Origin: Hyphomicrobiales bacterium
Lineage (GTDB): Bacteria > Pseudomonadota > Alphaproteobacteria > Rhizobiales > Beijerinckiaceae
Length of the DNA stretch: 10,902 nucleotides
Reading direction: 5' to 3'
NCBI GenBank assembly: GCA_003567055.1
Contig: PXAW01000289.1
Coordinates: 1 to 10,902 of the forward strand
A model generated the notes under the pieces. The model was not told the DNA's origin, did no database searches, and worked only from the letters and a program-made list of their open reading frames with translations. The position numbers and the translations under genes are program-made. This document shows positions 1 to 7,640 of this stretch, in pieces. Within the stretch, counting starts at the first letter, position 1. Every line of letters begins with the position of its first letter.

Positions 1-1823
1 GGGCGGCGGCCGGTCTGGCGCGGGGGCAGTTTGCCGGCGGCGGTTCGACGCTGAGCCAGCAGCTCGCCAAGAACGTCATCACGGGCGCGCGTCAGACCAT
101 CGATCGCAAGATCGAGGAAGCATATTCCGCCGTCGTGACCGAGACGCTGGCCGACAAGGAAGAGATCCTCGAATCCTATGCCAACGCCGTTTTCTTCGGG
201 CGTCGTTCCGACGGTGCGGCGCGTGCGGCGCAGAACTGGTTCGACAAGGAATGGGATCAGCTCTCGCTCTCGGAATACGCCTTCCTCGCCGGTGTCCTGC
301 AGGCGCCATCGGCACTTGATCCGCTACGCAATCACGAGCGCGCAGTCGCGCGGCGCGACCATGTCCTCCGCCGCATGGAGCAGGTCGGCTTCATCAGCGC
401 CGAGGAGGCTGCGCAGGCTATGGCGGAGCCGCTCGAGGTTTCGCCCGGGCCGCGCCCCGTGCGCTCCAGCATTGCCATTCCCGATGCGGATTTCTGGGCC
501 CTGTCGGAGGCGCGCCGCTTCATCGTCGGCGAGAATCTGGCCGATCTCGCCGAGCGCGGCGGTTATGTCAGCACCATCCGGCGCAATGCCCAGGTCATGG
601 TACAGGAGGTTCTGTCCGAGCAGCTGATGCGGCTCAACGGGCAGGTCGCGCACGAGCCGCTCGGCTTCGTGCCCGCCGAAGCGCTTGCGCAAAACAATCA
701 AACCCGTATCTGGCGCGCTGCGCGCGAGGCCGTCTCCTTCATGCCCGAGGGCGCCTGGCGCGTCGTGGTCAATGGCGACGATCTTCTGATCGAGGATCGC
801 CCCTCGCTGGGTGAGGTGCCCGAGATCGCGAACCGCCCGAACTGGCTGCGCCCGCGCGGCGTCTATGTGCTCAAGCCCGATGGCAGCATCATGGGGCGCC
901 CGAACGTGCAGGGCGCGGCGGTGGTGATCGATACCGCGACCAACGAGACCATCGCCTCCGTCGGCGGCATGGCCACCTGGGCGAGCCAGTTCGACCGCAC
1001 ACGCGCCATGCGCCAGCCCGGCTCCTCGATCAAGACGCTGATCTGGCTGGCCGCGCTCGAATACGGCTACAACGCGGAAGGCTATATTTCGGACGAGCCG
1101 CTGACCTTCCGCGATGGCGACGGCTGGTGGACGCCGCGCAATTACGGGCGCGAGACGCTGGGCCTCGTGCCGTTCTTCACCGCCTTCGAGCGCAGCCTCA
1201 ACGTCGTGGCCGTGCGGATCGCGGATTTCGTCGGCATGGAGCGCATCCGCCCCTTCCTCGAAGACTCGCAGCTCTACAGCTTCGGCGAGCCGCGCCTGAG
1301 CAATCTCTCCACCGCGATCGGAGCAGTCGAGACGACGCCTGCGGCCATGGCCATGGCGATGGCGCTGCTCGATCCGCGCACCAGTGACCTCGCTTCGCGT
1401 TCGGCCTTGCAGGAGCTCGAATCGATGATGTCGGGCGTGGTCGTGCGCGGCACCGCCGCCGGCGCCTTCCGGGATGGCCCGACGGGGGTCGTCGGCAAGA
1501 CGGGTACCTCGCAGAACCATCGCGACACCTGGTTTGTCGGGCGCACCGGCGATCTCGCCTTCGCGATCTGGATCGGGCGTGATGATGATCGCACACTCCC
1601 CAATCTCGATGGCCGCCGGCCGACCGGCGGCGGCTTCGCGGCGCCTCTCGCGGCACGGATCATCACCGAGTTGCGCGCGATGGGGCTGAGTGAAGACGAG
1701 CTCAATCCGCCGCTCTTCCCGCCCAAGCCGATCATCCCGATCCAGCCGGTGCAGCCGATCGAACCCGAGCCCGATCCGCGTTATTCTGCGGGTCGCAACA
1801 ATCGGCCATTCTCGGTACGCTGA
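1..1823 (+). CDS. Class A penicillin-binding protein (bifunctional glycosyltransferase/transpeptidase), 5' end missing
   Basis: This enzyme polymerises lipid II glycan strands and cross-links their peptides on the outer face of the inner membrane. The reading frame is open from base 3, so the N-terminus lies outside the window; 606 residues are visible. The glycosyltransferase family 51 part begins inside motif 2, GGSTLSQQLAKN (visible residues 13-24). It continues with the RKIEEA motif (35-40) and the ILESYANAVFFG motif, and ends near LAGVLQAPS. The membrane anchor and the first catalytic glutamate motif must lie upstream. The transpeptidase part has all three penicillin-binding motifs: SSIK (nucleophile Ser341, Lys344), SLN (398-400) and KTGT (from Lys499). 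The C-terminus is a proline-rich tail with PxP repeats. An unknown exported protein follows 45 bases downstream with no visible terminator, so the two are probably co-transcribed. Family assignment is firm. Which paralogue (PBP1a-like or another) cannot be told without the N-terminus. Confidence 0.96.
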   Translation, partial: AAAGLARGQFAGGGSTLSQQLAKNVITGARQTIDRKIEEAYSAVVTETLADKEEILESYANAVFFGRRSDGAARAAQNWFDKEWDQLSLSEYAFLAGVLQAPSALDPLRNHERAVARRDHVLRRMEQVGFISAEEAAQAMAEPLEVSPGPRPVRSSIAIPDADFWALSEARRFIVGENLADLAERGGYVSTIRRNAQVMVQEVLSEQLMRLNGQVAHEPLGFVPAEALAQNNQTRIWRAAREAVSFMPEGAWRVVVNGDDLLIEDRPSLGEVPEIANRPNWLRPRGVYVLKPDGSIMGRPNVQGAAVVIDTATNETIASVGGMATWASQFDRTRAMRQPGSSIKTLIWLAALEYGYNAEGYISDEPLTFRDGDGWWTPRNYGRETLGLVPFFTAFERSLNVVAVRIADFVGMERIRPFLEDSQLYSFGEPRLSNLSTAIGAVETTPAAMAMAMALLDPRTSDLASRSALQELESMMSGVVVRGTAAGAFRDGPTGVVGKTGTSQNHRDTWFVGRTGDLAFAIWIGRDDDRTLPNLDGRRPTGGGFAAPLAARIITELRAMGLSEDELNPPLFPPKPIIPIQPVQPIEPEPDPRYSAGRNNRPFSVR

Positions 1824-1868
1824 CGTGGGTTTGAACCGATTTACGCAGTTTTGTCAGGAATAACGTCG

Positions 1869-3632
1869 ATGATCGCGACGCGTGCAGCGCTTTTCGCAAT
1901 GCTGACTGCCGGCATGCCGCTGGCCGTGGGCCATATCTCCTCAGCGGCTCTCGCCCAGGCCGTGAGCCCGGAGATCCTCACACAGGATCTCCCGGTTCTG
2001 GCCGAGGAGGATGACGGCCTTGCCGAAGCCGATATTCGCGCTGCGCTCGAAGGGCTGCATCCTGTCTTGACCGCCACAGCCTGGGAGGAGGCGCTACCCG
2101 GCGCCGAATCGGCTTTGCCGACGCTGCATGACGCCTTCCTGCCGGAAGGTTTTGCCGCAGGTGCTCCGCAATTCACCCTCGAGGGTGTGGCGCTTGCGGT
2201 GGCGCAGCGCGAGACGCGAATCCTCGCTGCACGCCTCTACATGCTCGACGGCGCGATCGTGCTCACCGACGTGACGCTGAGCAATCTGGCCGGTGAAGCG
2301 CGTGCCGAGACAATCGTGCTCGCCCATGAGGCCGTCGGCCATCTCGGCGATTTTCTGACCGCTGAGGACGAATCGCGGATCTATCCGGCAAATGCCGGTT
2401 TCGTCACGGCGCTGGATCTGCGCCTCGATACCCGCGAGATCGTGCGCGAGGATCGCCCCGGCCCGATCTTCAAGGCGATGATGCAGACCGAGGGCCTGCT
2501 GGTCGAAGGCTTGCATGTGCGTTTCCCCGATGATCCGCGCGATCGTGTTGCGCAAGGCGCGGAAGATGCGGATGACGCCGACGACGCGCAGGAGGAGGTC
2601 ACCGCAGAAGCGGCGACGGATGATCTGGAGATCGAAGCAGAGACATCGGCCCCCGTCACCTTGGGCGTTGGCGCAAAGCGTCTCCTCGTGGAACGGATTG
2701 TGGGTGGCGCGACGCGCGGTGAGGCTGTCTTCGCCGGCGAGGCGTCGTTCTCGCTGGCGCGTTTCGAGGGTGCCGTGACCGGTTCGCTCGACGCATTGTC
2801 ACCGCGCCGCCTTCTGGCGTATCTGGAGCAGGAGCCGGCTCGTTTTGCCGCGCAGCCCGCCCGGGAGGGGCGCATCGACGTCGATCTGAGCGATTTCGTC
2901 ATGCAGGTCACGGGTCGCCGCGATGCAGGCGCGAATGCCGCCCCGCCGGTGCCTGTGGATCTGCTGATCGGAGAGGGGGCCTTGTCCGTCGCGGTCGAAC
3001 GCGATGGTGTCGTCACGCTGGCCGGTCATGTCGGCGCAGCCGAAGCCGCGCCGCAGATCCTCGCCGGGACCCCGCTCGAGGATGCTGCAATGCAGGTCGC
3101 CGCGACGGCGAGCACCGCTGCCGACAGGCTGTTCGGGGAAGGGCGCGCGCATGCGCGACTCGCGCCGGGCTATGCCGTCGATATCGATCTGTGGCTCGAT
3201 GCGCCGGGCCTGTTCAGCCTGCGCAACGCGGTGGACGTCGATCTGCCGGATAATCTGCGTGCCTCCCTGCGCGGCGGGCGCATGGCGGCTCTGTTGCCGC
3301 TGATCTTCGAATCGACCGCCCGCCGGCTCACCTTCGCGATGATCGATGAGGGGCTCGGCGCGCTGGTCGAGGCGGAGACGGGGCGCAGCCTGCGCGAATG
3401 GGTTGCCGATGCGGTGGCCGCCGAGGCGCCTGCCGGTGGTGGCGGTGGCATGGAGGCCATGACGCTGCAGCTTGCGCTGGGCCAGCTCGAAGGCGTCTTC
3501 GTCATGCTCGAGGATGAGGGCTCCGTGCGTCTCGAGGCCGCCTCCGAGCGTCCCGCGAGCCTGGTGCTGCAAGCGCTCGAATTCCTGCGCTCGGCCCGCC
3601 CCGTGGCCGACAAGGCCGAGATTCGCCCCTGA
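1869..3632 (+). CDS. Exported protein of unknown function (587 aa)
   Basis: I do not recognise the family. ATG at 1869 is chosen because AGGAA lies 8 bases upstream and the protein then begins with a normal Sec signal peptide: MIATRAALFAML, then a hydrophobic stretch, then AALAQA with cleavage near residues 29-31. A TTG at 1851 would add six residues without a ribosome-binding site. The mature protein is acidic. Residues 223-262 form a linker very rich in Asp, Glu and Ala. Around it are alternating hydrophobic and polar stretches suggesting beta strands, for example 333-350, 370-388 and 428-460. A Gly-rich patch (523-527) precedes a last helical segment. There is no second membrane segment, so a soluble or peripheral periplasmic protein is likely. 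Its position behind a penicillin-binding protein gene suggests an envelope role, but that is inference. Resemblance to AsmA/DUF945-type periplasmic beta proteins is only a guess. Confidence 0.9.
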   Translation: MIATRAALFAMLTAGMPLAVGHISSAALAQAVSPEILTQDLPVLAEEDDGLAEADIRAALEGLHPVLTATAWEEALPGAESALPTLHDAFLPEGFAAGAPQFTLEGVALAVAQRETRILAARLYMLDGAIVLTDVTLSNLAGEARAETIVLAHEAVGHLGDFLTAEDESRIYPANAGFVTALDLRLDTREIVREDRPGPIFKAMMQTEGLLVEGLHVRFPDDPRDRVAQGAEDADDADDAQEEVTAEAATDDLEIEAETSAPVTLGVGAKRLLVERIVGGATRGEAVFAGEASFSLARFEGAVTGSLDALSPRRLLAYLEQEPARFAAQPAREGRIDVDLSDFVMQVTGRRDAGANAAPPVPVDLLIGEGALSVAVERDGVVTLAGHVGAAEAAPQILAGTPLEDAAMQVAATASTAADRLFGEGRAHARLAPGYAVDIDLWLDAPGLFSLRNAVDVDLPDNLRASLRGGRMAALLPLIFESTARRLTFAMIDEGLGALVEAETGRSLREWVADAVAAEAPAGGGGGMEAMTLQLALGQLEGVFVMLEDEGSVRLEAASERPASLVLQALEFLRSARPVADKAEIRP

Positions 3633-3694
3633 TCGCGACCGGACGTGCGGGTGTCTGCGCATCGTGGCGCCCCACATCTTCTCCCGTGGACTCC

Positions 3695-3733
3695 CTTGTC
3701 ATTGTCACAAGCGGGTAACATGGTGACGTTAAT
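3695..3733 (+). promoter_or_regulatory. Candidate promoter/operator region of the ABC importer operon
   Basis: The 138-base gap between the unknown exported protein and the ABC binding protein contains a dense set of short repeats. CTTGT at 3695-3699 is inverted as ACAAG at 3707-3711. TTGTCA occurs twice in tandem (3696-3701, 3702-3707) and resembles a -35 hexamer. GTCAC (3704-3708) is inverted as GTGAC (3723-3727), and TAAC (3716-3719) as GTTA (3728-3731). No -10 hexamer sits at the ideal 17-base spacing. GTTAAT at 3728-3733 is the closest AT-rich candidate, but 20 bases away. I see no clear Fur-like box. A regulated promoter here is inference from the repeats and the operon boundary. Confidence 0.35.
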
Positions 3734-3770
3734 GCGTCCGGAGACGACACAAGCACCGGGGAGTGAACTG

Positions 3771-4775
3771 ATGACGAAAGACCGCGTGACCTTCAAGCGT
3801 GCCGCCGTGATTGCGGCGACGCTCGGTTTCCTGCTTCCTGCCGGCGCCGCGCTTGCGCAGAGCGGTGATCTGGTAATCTACACCTCGACTCCGACCGAGC
3901 AGATGGACGAACTCGTCGCGCGTTTCAACGAGTCCTATCCCGACGTCAATGTGGAGTATTTCCGCTCCGGCACGACCGAGGTGATCAATCGCCTGCAGGC
4001 CGAGTTCGAAGCCGGCGCCCCGCAGCCGGACGTGCTCCTCATCGCCGATACCGTGGTGATGAGCCAGCTCAAGGCCGATGACCGGCTGATGGCTTATGCC
4101 GATGCGCCGATCGCGGGCACCGATGCGGCTCTGCACGATGCCGACATGACCTTCTTCTCCACCAAGCTGATCACGACGGGCTTCATGGTGAATACCGACA
4201 ATGTGCCCGAGCCGGTCACCTCCTGGGCCGATCTGGCGGATGAAGCCATCGCCGGGCGGCTGATGATGCCGAGCCCGCTCTATTCCGGCGCCGCGTTGAT
4301 CCATGTCGGCACCGTGACCAATCTCGACGGCTTCGGCTGGGAGTTCTTCGAGACGCTGGCCGATCACGGCGCCGTCGCCGGGCGCGGCAATGGTGGTGTG
4401 CTCGATGCGGTCGCGCGTGGCGAGATGGATTACGGCATCATCGTCGATTTCATGCCGCTCAACGCGAAAGCCGATGGCTCTCCGGTCGATTTCATCTTCC
4501 CCGACGAGGGGGTGACGGCGGTCACCGAGCCGGTCGCGATCCTCTCCACCGCGAACAATGTCGACGCCGCGCAGGCCTTCGTTGACTGGCAGCTCTCGGA
4601 GGAAGGCCAGCGTTTTCATGTGGAGCAGGGCTACCTGCCGCTGCGTGAGGGCATCGCTCCGCCGGATGTGTTTCCGGCCATGGATGGGGTGAACGTCATC
4701 ACCGTCGACCCGGCCCTGCTGATGGAGCAGAGCGAAGAGATCAAGCGCCGCTTCGCTGATCTGTTCGGCGGCTGA
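3771..4775 (+). CDS. ABC transporter periplasmic substrate-binding protein (FbpA/AfuA-like)
   Basis: This 334-residue protein should capture a small anionic or metal substrate in the periplasm and deliver it to the permease encoded just downstream. ATG 3771 is chosen because GGGGAG lies 7 bases upstream and the protein then starts with a Sec signal peptide (KR at 9-10, hydrophobic core, cleavage near AALAQ, 27-30). In-frame ATGs at 3720 and 3732 lack a good ribosome-binding site. The mature start LVIYTSTP, the segment RLQAEFEAGAPQPDVL (74-89) and TSWADLADEAIAGRL (150-164) are typical of the extracellular binding-protein family holding ferric-iron, 2-aminoethylphosphonate and hexose-phosphate binders. 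Where ferric-binding proteins carry adjacent tyrosines, this one reads DYGIIVDFMPLNA (220-232), with no YY pair, so iron is doubtful. It is the first gene of a three-gene operon, and the permease starts 8 bases after its stop. Confidence 0.93.
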   Translation: MTKDRVTFKRAAVIAATLGFLLPAGAALAQSGDLVIYTSTPTEQMDELVARFNESYPDVNVEYFRSGTTEVINRLQAEFEAGAPQPDVLLIADTVVMSQLKADDRLMAYADAPIAGTDAALHDADMTFFSTKLITTGFMVNTDNVPEPVTSWADLADEAIAGRLMMPSPLYSGAALIHVGTVTNLDGFGWEFFETLADHGAVAGRGNGGVLDAVARGEMDYGIIVDFMPLNAKADGSPVDFIFPDEGVTAVTEPVAILSTANNVDAAQAFVDWQLSEEGQRFHVEQGYLPLREGIAPPDVFPAMDGVNVITVDPALLMEQSEEIKRRFADLFGG

Positions 4776-4783
4776 TCCGACGG

Positions 4784-6517
4784 ATGCCGGTCGCGCAGGC
4801 GGATCATCCGGGCGCATTCCGGCGCCGCTTTCCCGGCATCGGGGCCGAGACGCTGATTCTGGCGGCGCTCGGCCTCTATGTCGTGGTGCTCTGCATCTGG
4901 CCGCTCGCCCGCCTGCTCGCGACCGTCTTCGCCGATGGCGCGGGGGAGGGGATCGTCTTCCTGACGGAGGTCTGGTCGGGGCGTGCGGCCCGGCGCGCGA
5001 CCTGGAACACGCTGGAAGCGAGCTTCCTCGCCACCATCGTCTCGGTCCTGCTCGGCGCCGCCATGGCGCTGATCGTGGCGCTGACGGATCTGCGCTACAA
5101 GGCGCTTCTCGTGTTTCTGCTGCTCCTGCCGCTCCTGATCCCGCCGCAGATCTCGGCGCTGGCCTGGCTCGCGATGATCGGTCCACAGAGCCCGCTCTGG
5201 CTGATTCCCGGCCTCGAGGCGCTGCGTCCGGCGCGCAATCCGCTGATGGGGCGCGACGGGATCGTGCTGGTGATGGGGCTCGAACATGCGCCGATGGTCT
5301 TCCTCGCGGTGCGTGCGGCCCTGCGCTCGCTGCCCGCCGATCTGATCGATGCGGCCCGCGCTGCCGGCTCGCGTCCGATGGGGGCGCTGATGCGGGTGAT
5401 CCTGCCGCTGATGGTGCCCGCGATCACTGCCGGCGCGGCGCTCGCCTTCGTCTCGGCGATCGGGAATTTCGGCGTGCCGGCCCTGCTCGGCATACCGGGG
5501 CGCTATCCGATGCTCTCGACGCTGATCTATCAGCGCCTGTCGGGATTCGGCCCCGGCGCCCTGCCGGAAGTCGCCGCGCTCGCCCTCATCCTCGCCGGGA
5601 TGGCCGTGATCGGAATCGCGGCCCAGACGCTGATCCTGCGCCGTCACGCCGCCGCCGTGGACCGGGTTGGAGCGATGCATGGCGGGTTTGCGCTGGGGCG
5701 CTGGTTCTGGCCGGTGACGCTGGCCGTCTGGGCGCTGATGCTGCTGATTGCCGTGATGCCGCTGGTTTCGCTCGCCGCCTCGGCGCTGGTGCCGTCGGTG
5801 GGCATGCGGCTGACCTGGCAGACGCTGACCTTCGACAATCTGATCTATGTGGTGACGGGGCTGGGCAGCGCGCAGCGCGCCTTCGTCAACAGCCTCTTCC
5901 TCGCCGGCACGGCTGCGGCGATCACCGTCTGCGTCTGCGCGCCGCTCGCCTGGCTGATGGTGGCGCGGCGTTCGCGTGTGGCGCAATGGTTGAACGTCGC
6001 CGCGGATGCGCCCTATGTCCTGCCGGGTATCGTTCTTTCGATCGCGGTGATTCTCGTGCTGCTGCCTCCTCTGCCGATTCTCGGGATCAGCCTCTACAAT
6101 ACCATCTGGATCCTGCTCTTTGCCTATCTCGCGCGCTTTCTCGCGCTGGCGCTGCGCCCGGTCGTCGCCGCCATGGCGCAGATCGACCGGGCGGGCGAGG
6201 AAGCGGCGCAGATGGCCGGCGCGCGGCCCTTCCACCGGCTGCGTACGATCATCCTGCCGCTGCTCGCCCCGGCGCTCGGAGCGGGTGCGATCCTGGTCTT
6301 CCTCGGCGCATTCTCCGAGCTGACCGTCTCGGCGCTGCTCTGGTCGCGTGGCTCGGAAACCGTGGGCGTCGTGATCTTCAGCCTGTATGATGAGGGCAAT
6401 TCCACGGCTGCGGCGGCGGTATCGGTCTGGGTGCTCGCGATCATTCTCGGCCTCGCCCTCGCCGTCTCGGCCCTGGGGCGGCGCTTGCCGGAAGGAGTTC
6501 TGCCATGGCGCATGTGA
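4784..6517 (+). CDS. ABC transporter permease, fused double-domain (FbpB/AfuB-like)
   Basis: This 577-residue inner-membrane protein carries both permease halves of the importer in one chain, the usual arrangement of the FbpB family, so no second permease gene is needed. Each half has several hydrophobic segments and one cytoplasmic EAA loop that docks on the ATPase. The first is at about 190-209 (DAARAAGSRPMGALMRVILP, with the conserved Gly at 195). The second is at about 472-492 (EEAAQMAGARPFHRLRTIIL, Gly at 479). The halves meet near 285-305, a polar stretch rich in Arg and His. The ATG at 4784 follows the binding-protein stop by 8 bases and has only a weak ribosome-binding site, which suggests translational coupling. 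Its last 13 bases overlap the ATPase gene. Length and topology fit the family; the substrate cannot be read from this protein. Confidence 0.95.
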   Translation: MPVAQADHPGAFRRRFPGIGAETLILAALGLYVVVLCIWPLARLLATVFADGAGEGIVFLTEVWSGRAARRATWNTLEASFLATIVSVLLGAAMALIVALTDLRYKALLVFLLLLPLLIPPQISALAWLAMIGPQSPLWLIPGLEALRPARNPLMGRDGIVLVMGLEHAPMVFLAVRAALRSLPADLIDAARAAGSRPMGALMRVILPLMVPAITAGAALAFVSAIGNFGVPALLGIPGRYPMLSTLIYQRLSGFGPGALPEVAALALILAGMAVIGIAAQTLILRRHAAAVDRVGAMHGGFALGRWFWPVTLAVWALMLLIAVMPLVSLAASALVPSVGMRLTWQTLTFDNLIYVVTGLGSAQRAFVNSLFLAGTAAAITVCVCAPLAWLMVARRSRVAQWLNVAADAPYVLPGIVLSIAVILVLLPPLPILGISLYNTIWILLFAYLARFLALALRPVVAAMAQIDRAGEEAAQMAGARPFHRLRTIILPLLAPALGAGAILVFLGAFSELTVSALLWSRGSETVGVVIFSLYDEGNSTAAAAVSVWVLAIILGLALAVSALGRRLPEGVLPWRM

Positions 6518-7620
6518 GCCTGCGCAACCTCACCCGCATCGCCGCCGGGCGGCGCATCGTCGATGACGTGTCGCTCGATATCGCCGATGGCAGCTGCCAG
6601 GCGCTGCTCGGCCCCTCGGGTTGCGGCAAGACCACGCTGCTTCGCCTGCTCGCGGGATTCGACACGCTCAACGGCGGCGAGATCCGTTTCGACGATGATG
6701 TGGTCGCGCGCCCGGGGCGCCAGCTCGAACCGGAGGATCGGCGGGTCGGCATGGTGTTTCAATCCTATGCCTTGTGGCCGCATCTCGATGTCGCCGGCAA
6801 TGTCGATTACGCCCTGCGCGTGCGCAAGGTCGCGCGCGATGAGCGGCGCAGGCGCGTCGAGGAGGCGCTGGAGATCGTCGGCCTGCCCGGTTTTGCCGAA
6901 CGCAAGGTGCAGAGCCTGTCCGGCGGCCAGCGACAGCGTGTTGCGCTTGCGCGCTGCCTCGCCATGCGCCCGCGCCTCGTCCTGCTCGACGAGCCGCTGG
7001 CCAATCTCGATGCGCATCTGCGCGAGACCATGATCGACGCGTTCCGCGCCTTCCACGCAGCGAGCGGCGCGACGATGATCTACGTCACCCACGATCAGGC
7101 GGAAGCCATGGCGCTCGCCGACAGGATCGCGGTGATGGACCAGGGGCGGCTGCGGCAGGTCGATACGCCCGTGCGGCTCTACGATGCTCCGGCTGATACC
7201 ATGGTCGCGCGCTTCATCGGACAGGGGCAGCTCGTGCCCGTGGAGGTGATCGCGCCGCCCGTCTCGGGGCGCGCGCGGGTAAGGCTCTACGGATACGAAA
7301 CCGTTCTGCGCTGCGAGGCCGGGAAGCGGCCCGGCACCGCGACGGCCTGCCTGCGTCCGGATGCGATCACCATCGCCGGGCCGGGGGAGGCGGGGATTGC
7401 GGCGCATATCCGCGACGTGCGGTTCGAGGGTGCCTCGCGTCTCGTGCGGATCGCGCCGGAAGCAGCGCCGCAGACGCAGCTCGTCCTGCGCACGCGCGGG
7501 CCCGTCCCCGCTGTCGGGGCATTGGTTCATGTTACGGTCGATGATGGCTGGATCCTGCCACGCGAGGCGCAGGCAGAAGCCGGGGCCGCGCCGGTCCCGC
7601 AGGCGCAGGCAGCGGAATAG
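6505..7620 (+). CDS. ABC transporter ATP-binding protein (FbpC/AfuC/PotA-like)
   Basis: This 371-residue cytoplasmic ATPase powers the importer encoded by the two preceding genes. All nucleotide-binding motifs are intact: Walker A GPSGCGKT (36-43), Q-loop Gln86 in VFQSYALWPH, signature LSGGQ (138-142), Walker B LVLLDE (158-163, catalytic Glu163), D-loop ANLDA (166-170) and switch His196 in YVTHDQAEA. FQSYALWPH is typical of the iron/phosphonate/polyamine importer class. After about residue 240 comes a C-terminal beta-rich TOBE-type regulatory domain, ending in an Ala/Gln/Pro-rich tail (about 355-371). The start ATG lies inside the permease gene, 13 bases overlapping, with GGAAGGAG at 6490-6497 as a strong ribosome-binding site. 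The gene ends 11 bases before the end of convergent coaA. Confidence 0.96.
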   Translation: MAHVSLRNLTRIAAGRRIVDDVSLDIADGSCQALLGPSGCGKTTLLRLLAGFDTLNGGEIRFDDDVVARPGRQLEPEDRRVGMVFQSYALWPHLDVAGNVDYALRVRKVARDERRRRVEEALEIVGLPGFAERKVQSLSGGQRQRVALARCLAMRPRLVLLDEPLANLDAHLRETMIDAFRAFHAASGATMIYVTHDQAEAMALADRIAVMDQGRLRQVDTPVRLYDAPADTMVARFIGQGQLVPVEVIAPPVSGRARVRLYGYETVLRCEAGKRPGTATACLRPDAITIAGPGEAGIAAHIRDVRFEGASRLVRIAPEAAPQTQLVLRTRGPVPAVGALVHVTVDDGWILPREAQAEAGAAPVPQAQAAE

Positions 7621-7627
7621 TCGGACC

Positions 7628-7640
7628 CGGCTCACAGCCG
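7628..7640. terminator. Small hairpin at the convergent fbpC-like/coaA junction
   Basis: CGGCT (7628-7632) and AGCCG (7636-7640) form a five-base stem with a CAC loop, right between the two convergent genes and covering the coaA stop codon. There is no T-run on either side. It is the only hairpin seen where transcription from both strands must end, but it is short enough to be chance in GC-rich DNA. Confidence 0.2.

Noticed and set aside
1824..1868. Terminator between the penicillin-binding protein and the exported protein
   Set aside because: The 45 bases contain no stem-loop of note; read-through is more likely.
2325..2342. HEAVGH in the unknown exported protein, resembling a zinc-protease HExxH motif
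   Set aside because: The spacing is wrong (H-E-x-x-G-H, one residue too many) and no third ligand or protease context is visible.
3645..3770. Longer N-terminus for the FbpA-like binding protein
   Set aside because: It would place 42 non-conserved residues before a complete signal peptide, while a good ribosome-binding site supports ATG 3771.
3633..3770. Fur box or other iron-responsive operator upstream of the importer
   Set aside because: No AT-rich GATAATGATwATCATTATC-like sequence is present. The repeats found are GC-balanced and short.
4631..6235. Long minus-strand open frame (534 codons) opposite the permease, and similar ones at 3729-5186 and 6124-7755
   Set aside because: The products are Arg/His/Gln-rich without domains, and they lie antisense to genes with clear motifs. 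Long antisense frames are expected in GC-rich DNA.
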